Of a stretch of 44,878 nt of DNA, positions 18,248 to 26,379 are shown piece by piece. Below the pieces are notes generated by a model. That model was not told where the DNA came from. It worked only from the letters and a program-made list of their open reading frames with translations, and did not search any database. The stretch comes from Stenotrophomonas acidaminiphila. GTDB taxonomy: Bacteria > Pseudomonadota > Gammaproteobacteria > Xanthomonadales > Xanthomonadaceae. The stretch covers positions 1 to 44,878 of the forward strand of contig NZ_LDJO01000049.1 of NCBI RefSeq assembly GCF_001431595.1, given 5' to 3'. Made by a program: the position numbers and the translations under genes. Every line of letters starts with the position of its first letter. The stretch's first letter is position 1.

Positions 18248-21200
18248 ATGTCACCACGTAACGCCTGCTCCCCGCTCCGCCTGCTGCTGCTGGCTTCGGC
18301 GCTGTCCGCCGCTCTCCCGGCGGCGGCGCTTTCTTCCCCGCCGAACCTGCTGTTCCGCGTATCGGCCGACCACGGCTTCGTCGCCGACCAGGCGCAGGGC
18401 GATGCCGTCCCCAACTTCCAGGACAAGGTGAGCCTGGTCGACGACGGCGCCCACGGCCGCGCGATCCGCTGGGAAGACGACGGCGTGCTGTCGTGGAACG
18501 CGCCGGGCAACATCCGTGCCGAACGCGGCACCCTGTCCTTCTTCTGGCGCTCGCGCTACGCCGTGGGCGAGGCCCCGTTCGTGATCTTCCGCGTCGGCTA
18601 CGCCGACCACAGCAGCTGGGACATGACCTGGCTGCGCATCGACTGGAACGGCCATGGCTTCGACGCCTTCGTCACCGACGCCAACCTGGCGCGGACCCGC
18701 GTGTCGTTCCGCCTGGACCGCAACCCGTCGCCCGAACAATGGCAGCACATCGCCTTCGCCTGGGACGAGGACGAGGGCGTGCGCCTGTTCCTCGACGGCC
18801 GCGAGGTGGCGCGCGTGGACACCACCGGCGACTACGACGCCGCGCTCGACCAGCTCGGCCTGGCCGGGCGGGTGATGGCGCCGTACCAGGTGCAGAGCCG
18901 CTACAACTTCCTGCGCGGCAGCGACTTCGACGAGATCCGCGTCTACGACCGCATGCTCGCCACCAGCGACGTGGCCGCGCTGGCGCGCAACGACGCGCCG
19001 CGGGCGCAGGAGGGCACCGCGTCCTCCTCGCAACGGGCCTGGTGGCACCGCCATGGCTGGGACGGCGCGCCGCCACCGGTACTGGAGGCGGCGGTGACCA
19101 CGATCCGCAAGGTCGAGTTCGCCGATATCCGCGACAAGAAACAGTGGATGTGGAAGGGCACAGACGGCATCGCCGAGACCACCTGGCCGGGCGTCTACAA
19201 CCGCTCGCGCCTGCCCGGCCGCAACGACTACTTCCAGCTGCCGGACTGGAACACCTATGTCGAGGGCGGCCAGCACCTGGACCTGACCGTGCCCGATGGC
19301 GAAGCCATCAACCGCATCGAGATCCGGGGCGCGGCCCACGGCGAACTGCGCGGCAGCGCCGGCACCCTGTTCACCCGGCCCCGCGGCGTGGTCCGCAGCG
19401 TGGACGGGTTCGCCACGCAGACCGGCGGCACGCTGCGCTTTTCCAACGTCGAACAGGAAACACCGATCCAGGAGATATGGGGTTACCACGTCAGCGCTGC
19501 CGCCGAGCCGCAGGGCACGGTCAAGCAGCGCTACCTGATCGACAGCCGGGTGCTGCCGGACTACACCAACATCGCCGCGCTGCGCGACTACATCGACGGC
19601 CGCTTCGCCCCCGACGAGCGCAGCGTGGTGATGGCCCTGCCCAAGGGCGCGGGGTCGCGCCGGCGCACGGCCGATTCGCTGCCGGCGCGGCCGCAGCCGA
19701 TCGTGCACGTCCTGGTGCCGTCCGGAGTCGGCGACGCGCCGGCGGCACAGCCGCTGATCCGCAGCTGGGCGCACAGCTGGGAGAACATGCACGATGGCCT
19801 GGACGGCATCGCCATCGACCTGCCGGCGCTGGACCTGGCGGCCACCCACGACGGCCCCGACGGCGCGGTGATCCCGCTGAACATCCGCATCAAGGACCCG
19901 ATCTGGCCGGCCCGCGACATGATCGACGTGTCGGTCTCGGTACGGCCCGGGCAGCCGCGCACGCTATGGCTGGACCTGCGCGACCGGATCCTTACCGTCG
20001 ACAGCCTGTGGATCTCCATCGCCTCGGCCGCGCCCGGCTTCAATGCCGCCGCGCTGGATGGCGCCGAACTGCGGCTGGTGTTCAAGGACCGCCGGCAGGC
20101 GCTTGCCGAACACCTGGCCGACCGCTTCAACCAGGTGCGCGACAACTGGGGCTTCCTGGTCGAGGAGCACACCACTTCCAAGCGCCAGCGCCTGTATGCG
20201 CGCGTGTACGCCGACCTCAGCGACCTGCTGCGGGTGGACCCCGACCACGTGCTGGGCCGGCTGTACTGGAACTACATCAGCTACAACAGCCAGGGCCGGC
20301 CACCGTTCCAGCAGCCGCAGCCGCCCGCGGGCGTGCCGCTGTGGGCGTTTCGCCAGGTGGAGGACCTCAGGCGCGTGCGCCGCTTCGTCGACTGGTGGAT
20401 CGACAACCGCCAGGTCGAGTACGGCGATTTCGGCGGCGGCATCTCCGACGATACCGACCTGACCCAGCAGTGGCCGGGGTTGGCGCTGATGGGCGTGGAG
20501 CCGGAGCGCCTCAATGCCTCGCTGACCGCGCTGTCCGACGCGGTGTACCGCAACGGCATGTTCGCCAACGGCCTGAGCACCATCGAGACCGACGAACTGC
20601 ACGCCTACGAGGAAGGCATCAACGCCAACAGCGCCATGCTCTACCTCAACTGGGGCGACCCGCTGACCGTGGAGCGGCTGATGCAGACGGTGCGCGCGTT
20701 CGACGAGCGCATCATCCTGCGCAACCCGCAGGGCCACCTGCTGTTCTCCAGCAACTGGTTCGGTGGCAACAAGGTCTACCGCGAGCCTAACTGGCAATGG
20801 CAGAAGCCCTATTCGTTCCCGGCGCTGCACCCGGCGTTCCTGATGGGCGAATACAACGCCGATCGCACCGGCCGCGCGCTGGTCACCGGCCTGGCCGACA
20901 GTTACCTCGCCCACGCCCATACCGACGACACCGGCCGCTGGACGCTGCCGAACGAGATCAACTGGGCCACCGGCAAGACCCGGGGTGGCGAACTGAACCA
21001 GGGTTCGGGCGCTGGCGACGTCATGCACACATTCTGGGCGGCCTGGCGCTGGAGCGGCGATGACAAGTACCTGAAGGCGCTGGACTACCGCGTGCAGCGC
21101 GGCGGCCCCGGCGCGCTGGCCAACCTGGGCGAGAACTTCATCGACGTGCTGGGCCGCCAGCAGGACTGGGGCCGCCAGCTGGTCGCCGCCGCCGACAAGG

Positions 21201-22057
21201 GCGACACCGGCTTCGCCGCCGTCACCGCGTGGCAGCTGAGCGGCGACAAATCGTATCTGGAAGCCCTGCATGCCGAAGGCATCCAGGCCAAGGCCCAGCG
21301 CGAGTACATGAACACCGAGGGCCACTGGTGGAGCGACCGCGTCGAGGCGCCGAGCGAATTCCTGCAGCGCCTGCGCCTGGGCGGCATCGCACTCAAGCGC
21401 AACCAGAGCTTCCCCGGGCACACCGTGAGCTGGCGCTTCGCCCGGCCCGGGGCCGCCGAGCAGGTGGCGCTGCTGGTGCACGCGCCCTCGCGCGAACGCT
21501 TCAAGGTGATCGCCTGGAACATGGCAGACGTGCCGCTGGAGGCGACGATGACCGGCTGGAACATCGCCGCCGGCACCTGGCGCATCAGCAGTGGCATCGA
21601 CCGCGACGGCGACGACCGGATCGACGGCAAGCCGCAGGTGCGCGAGGTGGAGCTGGAGCGCAGCGCATCCACCGCCCTGCGTTTCGCACCGAAGCAGGCG
21701 CACGTGTTCGAGTTCGAGCGGATCGCGGCGGGCACGCCGGTGGAAACCCGCGCCGACCTGGGCATCGGCCGTGGCGACCTGCAGGTCGAGGACGGGCGCG
21801 TGCGGCTGACCGTGCACAGCCTCGGCCATGTCGCCACCCGGCCCGGGTTTGCATGGGTCGAGGATGCACGCGGCCGCGAGGTGGCGCGCGTTGCGATCCC
21901 GGCGCTGGAAGCGCCATCGGACCTGCAGCCGCGCACGACCACGGTGGAACTGGCGTTGCCGCCGGGTTTCCAGTGCAGCGGCGCCAGTGTGCGGGTAATG
22001 CAGGAAGGCGGGATCGAGGAAGTGACGCGGCTCAACAACCGCCTGCCGCTGCGGTAG
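18248..22057 (+). CDS. Secreted 1269-residue LamG-domain protein, candidate polysaccharide lyase or hydrolase
   Basis: I cannot name a family with confidence. Residues 1-28 are a signal peptide. Residues about 30-250 look like a LamG/concanavalin-type beta-sandwich, with the typical segments WQHIAFAWDEDEGVRLFLDG and FDEIRVYDRMLATSDVAAL. Residues 265-620 are beta-rich. Residues about 620-1060 are helix-rich with conserved-looking acidic and aromatic clusters (GGGISDDTDLTQQWPGL with Asp734/Asp735; DELHAYEEG at 782-790; NEINWATGKTRGGELNQGSG), like an (alpha/alpha) toroid. The tail is beta-rich and contains DRDGDDRIDGK, a calcium-loop-like motif. This layout fits large polysaccharide lyases and some hydrolases. 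It follows the receptor gene, in a locus that metabolises unsaturated uronate yet shows no other lyase, so it is the best candidate for the depolymerase. A rhamnose-glucuronate lyase (PL27-like) is one possibility, not established. Confidence 0.75.
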   Translation: MSPRNACSPLRLLLLASALSAALPAAALSSPPNLLFRVSADHGFVADQAQGDAVPNFQDKVSLVDDGAHGRAIRWEDDGVLSWNAPGNIRAERGTLSFFWRSRYAVGEAPFVIFRVGYADHSSWDMTWLRIDWNGHGFDAFVTDANLARTRVSFRLDRNPSPEQWQHIAFAWDEDEGVRLFLDGREVARVDTTGDYDAALDQLGLAGRVMAPYQVQSRYNFLRGSDFDEIRVYDRMLATSDVAALARNDAPRAQEGTASSSQRAWWHRHGWDGAPPPVLEAAVTTIRKVEFADIRDKKQWMWKGTDGIAETTWPGVYNRSRLPGRNDYFQLPDWNTYVEGGQHLDLTVPDGEAINRIEIRGAAHGELRGSAGTLFTRPRGVVRSVDGFATQTGGTLRFSNVEQETPIQEIWGYHVSAAAEPQGTVKQRYLIDSRVLPDYTNIAALRDYIDGRFAPDERSVVMALPKGAGSRRRTADSLPARPQPIVHVLVPSGVGDAPAAQPLIRSWAHSWENMHDGLDGIAIDLPALDLAATHDGPDGAVIPLNIRIKDPIWPARDMIDVSVSVRPGQPRTLWLDLRDRILTVDSLWISIASAAPGFNAAALDGAELRLVFKDRRQALAEHLADRFNQVRDNWGFLVEEHTTSKRQRLYARVYADLSDLLRVDPDHVLGRLYWNYISYNSQGRPPFQQPQPPAGVPLWAFRQVEDLRRVRRFVDWWIDNRQVEYGDFGGGISDDTDLTQQWPGLALMGVEPERLNASLTALSDAVYRNGMFANGLSTIETDELHAYEEGINANSAMLYLNWGDPLTVERLMQTVRAFDERIILRNPQGHLLFSSNWFGGNKVYREPNWQWQKPYSFPALHPAFLMGEYNADRTGRALVTGLADSYLAHAHTDDTGRWTLPNEINWATGKTRGGELNQGSGAGDVMHTFWAAWRWSGDDKYLKALDYRVQRGGPGALANLGENFIDVLGRQQDWGRQLVAAADKGDTGFAAVTAWQLSGDKSYLEALHAEGIQAKAQREYMNTEGHWWSDRVEAPSEFLQRLRLGGIALKRNQSFPGHTVSWRFARPGAAEQVALLVHAPSRERFKVIAWNMADVPLEATMTGWNIAAGTWRISSGIDRDGDDRIDGKPQVREVELERSASTALRFAPKQAHVFEFERIAAGTPVETRADLGIGRGDLQVEDGRVRLTVHSLGHVATRPGFAWVEDARGREVARVAIPALEAPSDLQPRTTTVELALPPGFQCSGASVRVMQEGGIEEVTRLNNRLPLR

Positions 22058-22087
22058 GCGTCGCGCACCGCCGGCAATGCCGGCCAT

Positions 22088-22113
22088 CCCCCTCTCCCGG
22101 CGGGAGAAGGGGG
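22088..22113. terminator. Hairpin after the LamG protein gene
   Basis: A GC-rich stem (CCCCCTCTCCC and GGGAGAAGGGGG with one bulged base) lies between two convergent genes, 31 bp after the LamG protein stop. It has no T-run. Short repeats of this look are common between genes in Xanthomonadaceae. Confidence 0.5.
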
Positions 22114-22120
22114 ACCGGCG

Positions 22121-22717
22121 TCACCGCGTATCGGTCTGCAGCACCCGGCGCTCGCGCCGGTACCCGTCGGCGATCCCGGGCTCGGGAACGAACACCGTGC
22201 AGTGCTCCATCGGCCCCTGGTAGACATGCACCGAGATCGCGATCTCATCGTCGCTGGCGTTGCACAGCACATGGAACTCATCCGGCGGGATCAGGTTGCC
22301 GGCACTGCCGCGCGCGCCGTCCACGGCGGCAAGGGGCTGCAGCCGGGCGATGTCGCCGTGGTCTTCGCACAACCGGTACGGGGTGATCCGCAGCGTGCCC
22401 TGCCACACGCCCTCCACGCACCACAGGCCGTCATGGTCGTGCAGCGGCGTGCCCTGGCCCGGCCCCCAGGTCATGGCGATGATGCTGTAGCCATGGCGCG
22501 CGCTGCGGTACAGCTCACGGCGCGCGTAGTGGTCGCTGATCGGCTCGTGCACGCAATCCGGCAGCACGATCGCCGGGTCGGCGATGGCCTGCCGCAGCAC
22601 CTGTTCGACCCGCGCCACCGCGGTGGCGACATCAGCCGTGGCCAGCGCGGCGTCGATGGCCGCCACCAGCCGCTCGCGCCCGCTGAAGTCGAAGTAACCA
22701 TTTGCATCTGAAATCAT
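22121..22717 (-). CDS. Cysteine dioxygenase-type cupin
   Basis: The 198-residue cupin is of the cysteine dioxygenase group, non-haem iron enzymes that oxidise thiols to sulfinates. The iron ligands fit a three-histidine site: His93 and His95 in TPLHDHDGLWCVEG and His149 in IPPDEFHVLCN. Substrate could be cysteine, 3-mercaptopropionate or a related thiol; the sequence does not decide. It lies 69 bp downstream of the carboxylesterase gene on the same strand, so it might be read from that operon, but it has no evident role in sugar catabolism. The start chosen is the ATG at 22715-22717. Confidence 0.82.
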   Translation of the reverse strand: MISDANGYFDFSGRERLVAAIDAALATADVATAVARVEQVLRQAIADPAIVLPDCVHEPISDHYARRELYRSARHGYSIIAMTWGPGQGTPLHDHDGLWCVEGVWQGTLRITPYRLCEDHGDIARLQPLAAVDGARGSAGNLIPPDEFHVLCNASDDEIAISVHVYQGPMEHCTVFVPEPGIADGYRRERRVLQTDTR

Positions 22718-22786
22718 GCCGCCAGTCTAGGACAAAACGGTGAACAAACCGTTCGCTGCCGCTCATGGCGGGGTGGCATGTGTGGC

Positions 22787-24394
22787 TCATGAGGTGCCGC
22801 GCTGCACGAACGGCACCTGCGCGTACAGCCGGCGCTCGCCGCCGCGCGGATCGTCCTGAAGGCGGCTGTCGTCGTCGAACACCAGGGTCTGCCGGCGTTG
22901 CAACGAGTACGGCGCCCAGTGCGGCAGCCCGCCATGGTTGGGATCGCCATGGCGGGCGAACGCCAGCAGCGCATCGCTCATCGCATCGGCCATGCGCGTG
23001 GCCGACGCGGTGGCACCGGTGCGCGAACCGGGCTGGCGGGTGTTGTGGAACACCAGCGGGATGTCCAGGGTGTGGAAGGCACGCAGCCGGTCGGCGTCGC
23101 CGCCACGGTCGTACCAGTCCAGCTGGTAGGCCCAGGTCGGCGCACCCTGGCGCGCGCGCGCCTCCAGTTCCTCCACCGCACCGCGCCACGAGCGTCCGGC
23201 GGTGGTCGCCGCGAAGAACACCTCCGACGCCGTGTAGTGCGGGTACATCCGCCGGTAGGCGGCGATCACCTCCGACGCGGGAAGGTCCACGAACTGTTCG
23301 CGCTCCAGCTTCGCCGGCAGCGCTTCCCAGTCCAGTGCGAAATTGCGCGGGTCATGGCCGAGGAAGGCACGGGTCTCGTCGCGGGTATTGCCGATGACCA
23401 TGGGAATGGCGGCCGACTGCAGCGGCGCCTGCGGCCAGAACGGGTGCGTGGGCAGGTGGCGCGCGTCCAGCACCGGGCCGAAGTACAGGCCGGTGTCCTC
23501 GACCCACGACGGGTCGCGCAGCTTCACCGCTTCCAGCAACGCCTCCATGGGCAGCGTGCGCAGCGCCTGCGGTTCGCGCAGGCCGAAGTGCTCCAGCACC
23601 CGTCGTGCACGCTGCGTGGCCGCGCGCGGGCCGGCGGCGGTCACCTGCTGGCCGCTCATCGTCCAGGCGCGGTGGAACAGGCCCTGCGCCGCCGGCATCG
23701 CCATCAGCGTGGCGATCTTGGCGCCGCCGCCGGACTGGCCGAACACGGTGACGTTGCCGGGGTCGCCGCCGAACTCGACCGCGTGCTGGCGCACCCACTG
23801 CAGCGCCTGCACCAGGTCGAGCTGGCCGGCGTTGCCCGAATCGGCGAACGCCTCGCCGCCGAGCCCGCCCAGGTACAGGTAGCCGAACACGTTGAGCCGG
23901 TGGTTGACGGTGACCACCACCACGTCGCCGCGCAGGCACAGGGCACTGCCGTCGTACAGCGGGTCGCTGCCCGACCCGTTGTTGTAGGCGCCGCCGTGCA
24001 GGTACACCAGCACCGGGCGGCGGCCACCGTCGCGCAGGGCCGGAGTCCACACGTTGAGATACAGGCAGTCCTCGCTGCCCGGCCCTTCGCCGCTGGTCTG
24101 CGGCGCGGCCGGGCCCCAGGCCAGCGCGTCGCGTACGCCCCGCCAGGGGGCTTCCTGTACGGCCTGCTGGAAGCGCCGGGGGGCGGTGTCCGCGCCATAC
24201 GGGATGCCGCGGAACACATGGATGCCGTGCTCCGTCTGCCCGGCGATACGGCCCCCGCGCACGCGGGCGAGCGGGCTCGGGGGCATGCGCGCGGCCGCGG
24301 CCGGCAGCGCGGCCGCCAGCCCGGCGCCGAGCGAGCACAGCGTGCCGGCGCGCAGGAAATGCCGCCGTCGCGGATCGCCGGGCAGGGCGGTCAT
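22787..24394 (-). CDS. Exported type-B carboxylesterase
   Basis: The 535-residue alpha/beta-hydrolase belongs to the carboxylesterase type B (PF00135) family. It starts with a twin-arginine signal (RRRHFLRAG, residues 9-17, then a hydrophobic stretch), so it is probably folded before export to the periplasm. Family blocks are FRGIPYGADT, SEDCLYLNVWTPA, the oxyanion HGGAYNNGSGS, and the nucleophile Ser221 in FGQSGGGAK. Its start overlaps the stop of the next esterase gene (TCATG on the plus strand), showing one operon. Likely job: removal of acyl or aromatic ester groups from the polysaccharide. The actual substrate is unknown. Confidence 0.9.
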   Translation of the reverse strand: MTALPGDPRRRHFLRAGTLCSLGAGLAAALPAAAARMPPSPLARVRGGRIAGQTEHGIHVFRGIPYGADTAPRRFQQAVQEAPWRGVRDALAWGPAAPQTSGEGPGSEDCLYLNVWTPALRDGGRRPVLVYLHGGAYNNGSGSDPLYDGSALCLRGDVVVVTVNHRLNVFGYLYLGGLGGEAFADSGNAGQLDLVQALQWVRQHAVEFGGDPGNVTVFGQSGGGAKIATLMAMPAAQGLFHRAWTMSGQQVTAAGPRAATQRARRVLEHFGLREPQALRTLPMEALLEAVKLRDPSWVEDTGLYFGPVLDARHLPTHPFWPQAPLQSAAIPMVIGNTRDETRAFLGHDPRNFALDWEALPAKLEREQFVDLPASEVIAAYRRMYPHYTASEVFFAATTAGRSWRGAVEELEARARQGAPTWAYQLDWYDRGGDADRLRAFHTLDIPLVFHNTRQPGSRTGATASATRMADAMSDALLAFARHGDPNHGGLPHWAPYSLQRRQTLVFDDDSRLQDDPRGGERRLYAQVPFVQRGTS

Positions 24395-25389
24395 GGCGCG
24401 TGCTCCGGCGCCTGTGCGGCGATCCAGTCGCGCGCCAGCCGCGGCCATGCGGCGGCGCCCAGCCCGGCGATGCCCCGGGTACCGAAGCCATGGCCGCCGT
24501 ACGGGAACACATGCAGTTCCGCGGGCACGCCGGCCCGGTGCAATGCGGCGTAGAAGCCGAGGCTGTTGCCGACCGGCACCGCGGCGTCGTCGCCGGCGTG
24601 CACCAGGAAGGTCGGCGGGGTGTCGGCACGCACCTGGTGCTGCATCGAGTAGTGCCGCCGCAGCGCTGCATCCGCATCGGGGCCGAGCAGGCGGTGTTGC
24701 GAGCCGGGGTGCGTGTCGGCGCCGTCCATGTCGATCACCGGGTACACCAGCAGCTGGAAATCCGGGCGCGCGCTGGTGCGGTCGATGGCGTCCGTGGCCG
24801 GATATGCCGGTTGTCCGAAGCCGTTGCCCAGCCGTGCGGCCAGGTGCCCGCCGGCGGAGAAGCCGATCACGCCGATGCGCCGTGGATCCAGTTGCCATTC
24901 GCTGGCGCGGGCACGGATCAGGCGCAGCGCACGCTGCGCATCGGCCAGCGCCGCATCGCGGTCGTCACGGCCCTCGCCCGGCAAGCGGTAGCGCAGCACG
25001 AACAGGGTGATGCCGCCCTCCTCGACGAAGGCCGGCACCAGCGCCGAGCCCTCCTTGTCCAGCACCACGCGCTGGTAGCCGCCGCCGGGGGTCACCAGCA
25101 GCGCGGTGCCGTTGGGGCGGGCCGGCCGGTACATGACCAGATAGGGCGCGCTGACGTGGGTGATGTAGCGGTCCGGCAGCGCCGGATCGGCGCTGCGCTC
25201 GACGATGCGGGCGGCCTCCGGCAGCGCTTTGTCTCCCGGTGCCAATCCAGCCGGCCACAGCGCGATCCGCTGTGCCGATCCCGCTGCCGGTTCGCCGTCC
25301 GGGGCGGTGCCCGCGACAGCGGCGGAAACCCCGAAGACCAGGATAAAAGCCATGAATAACAATGATCTGCCGATTCTGAGCGGGGACAT
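24391..25389 (-). CDS. Exported alpha/beta hydrolase, acetyl-esterase-like
   Basis: The 332-residue protein has a signal peptide (about residues 1-26, ending SAAVAG). Its BD-FAE/acetyl-xylan-esterase-like fold shows Ser178 in GFSAGGHLA, Asp267 or Asp268 in VHAGDDAAVP, His300 in YGGHGFG, and the oxyanion block PGGGYQ. Such enzymes often remove acetyl or feruloyl groups from polysaccharides. The ATG at 25387-25389 has a purine-rich GAGAG upstream; an in-frame ATG at 25443 lies inside operator-like site C and would not give a clean signal peptide. It is first in a minus-strand pair with the carboxylesterase gene, divergent from the hydratase-TRAP operon. Confidence 0.88.
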   Translation of the reverse strand: MSPLRIGRSLLFMAFILVFGVSAAVAGTAPDGEPAAGSAQRIALWPAGLAPGDKALPEAARIVERSADPALPDRYITHVSAPYLVMYRPARPNGTALLVTPGGGYQRVVLDKEGSALVPAFVEEGGITLFVLRYRLPGEGRDDRDAALADAQRALRLIRARASEWQLDPRRIGVIGFSAGGHLAARLGNGFGQPAYPATDAIDRTSARPDFQLLVYPVIDMDGADTHPGSQHRLLGPDADAALRRHYSMQHQVRADTPPTFLVHAGDDAAVPVGNSLGFYAALHRAGVPAELHVFPYGGHGFGTRGIAGLGAAAWPRLARDWIAAQAPEHAP

Positions 25390-25442
25390 GGGTACTCTCG
25401 CGATGCGGAACGGGGATGGCCGTGATGCGTTGCGTATTGCCA

Positions 25443-25461
25443 TATGACACCGGTTTACCAT
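25443..25461 (+). promoter_or_regulatory. Operator-like site C, between the esterase and hydratase-TRAP operons
   Basis: The sequence TATGACACCGGTTTACCAT shares its first ten bases with sites A and B on their minus strand and holds an ACCGGT centre. It lies 53 bp from the esterase start and 57 bp from the hydratase start, so one site could serve both divergent operons. Confidence 0.68.
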
Positions 25462-25518
25462 ATACAGCACCCACAGCACTGTCGATGGGCGGTGCAGCAA
25501 CGCCACCAGGAGAGCCAC

Positions 25519-26343
25519 TTGAGCAACGATCAAGGCCGACAGGATCCGTCCGCCGCGCTGGACGACATCGCCCGCCAGTTCGTGGACGCGCGCCGCGCCG
25601 GGCGTTTGCTCGCCGCGTTCCCCGGCGGGATCCCGGCCGACCTGGTGACCGCTTATCGCGTGCAGGACCTGGCCATCGGCCGCTGGGACGATGCGGTGGT
25701 CGGCTGGAAGGTCGGCTATATCGCCCCCGAGCGCCGCGATGCGTCCGGCGACGAGCGCCTGCTCGGCCCGGTGTTCGCACGCCAGCTCTGGAATGCTACC
25801 GGTAGCATCGTGGATATCCCGGTGTTTTCCGGGGCCGGCGGGTTTGCCGCGGTCGAGGCCGAGTACGTGCTGCAGCTCGACGCCGATGCGCCTGCCGACA
25901 AGCTGGAATGGACCGCGGAGGAAGCCGCCGCCCTGCCCGCGCGCCTGTTCACCGGGGTCGAAGTGGCCAGCAGCCCGCTGGCGACGATCAACGTGCTGGG
26001 GCCGCGGGTGGTGGTGTCCGATTTCGGCAACAACAACGGCCTGGTGCTGGGCAACGCGATCGCCGACTGGACGCGGCTGGATGAGGCATGCCTGCTGGCG
26101 CGCACCGAGATCGACGGCGTGGTGGTCGGCATCGGCGGTGCCTGCAACCTGCCCGGCGGCCTGCGTGCGGCGTATGCGTTCGCGCTGGCACGTTCGGCGC
26201 GCCGCGGCCGGCCGCTGCGCCGTGGCGACCTGATCGCCACCGGCAACGCCACCGGCATCCACGACATTGCGGTCGGCCAGCAGGCCGTGATCCGCTTCGA
26301 GGGCCACGGCGAGATTGCCTGCAGGGCGGTGGCCGCCGGCTGA
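25519..26343 (+). CDS. 2-keto-4-pentenoate hydratase-like enzyme (MhpD/FAH-related)
   Basis: The 274-residue cytoplasmic enzyme resembles 2-keto-4-pentenoate hydratases: VGWKVGYIAPERR, EAEYVLQL, VEVASSPL and GACNLPGGLRAAYAFALAR. Relatives add water to 2-hydroxypenta-2,4-dienoates from aromatic breakdown or decarboxylate oxo-acids. No aromatic pathway is nearby, and this gene heads the TRAP operon of a uronate locus, so it may act on a keto-deoxy sugar acid; this is an inference. I chose the TTG at 25519 because AGGAG lies 7 nt upstream and the family N-terminus fits. The in-frame ATG at 25444 lies inside operator-like site C. The gene contains a perfect 16-bp palindrome at 25793-25808. Confidence 0.85.
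   Translation: MSNDQGRQDPSAALDDIARQFVDARRAGRLLAAFPGGIPADLVTAYRVQDLAIGRWDDAVVGWKVGYIAPERRDASGDERLLGPVFARQLWNATGSIVDIPVFSGAGGFAAVEAEYVLQLDADAPADKLEWTAEEAAALPARLFTGVEVASSPLATINVLGPRVVVSDFGNNNGLVLGNAIADWTRLDEACLLARTEIDGVVVGIGGACNLPGGLRAAYAFALARSARRGRPLRRGDLIATGNATGIHDIAVGQQAVIRFEGHGEIACRAVAAG
25793..25808. repeat. Perfect 16-bp palindrome inside the hydratase gene
   Basis: ATGCTACCGGTAGCAT is its own reverse complement with a central CG, the shape of a LacI-family operator. Its left half resembles site D (ATGCCACCGGT). It lies about 350 bp downstream of site C. Confidence 0.55.
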
Positions 26344-26379
26344 CCGGCGCATACGGTGGACATGGGTGGAGGGGGTACG

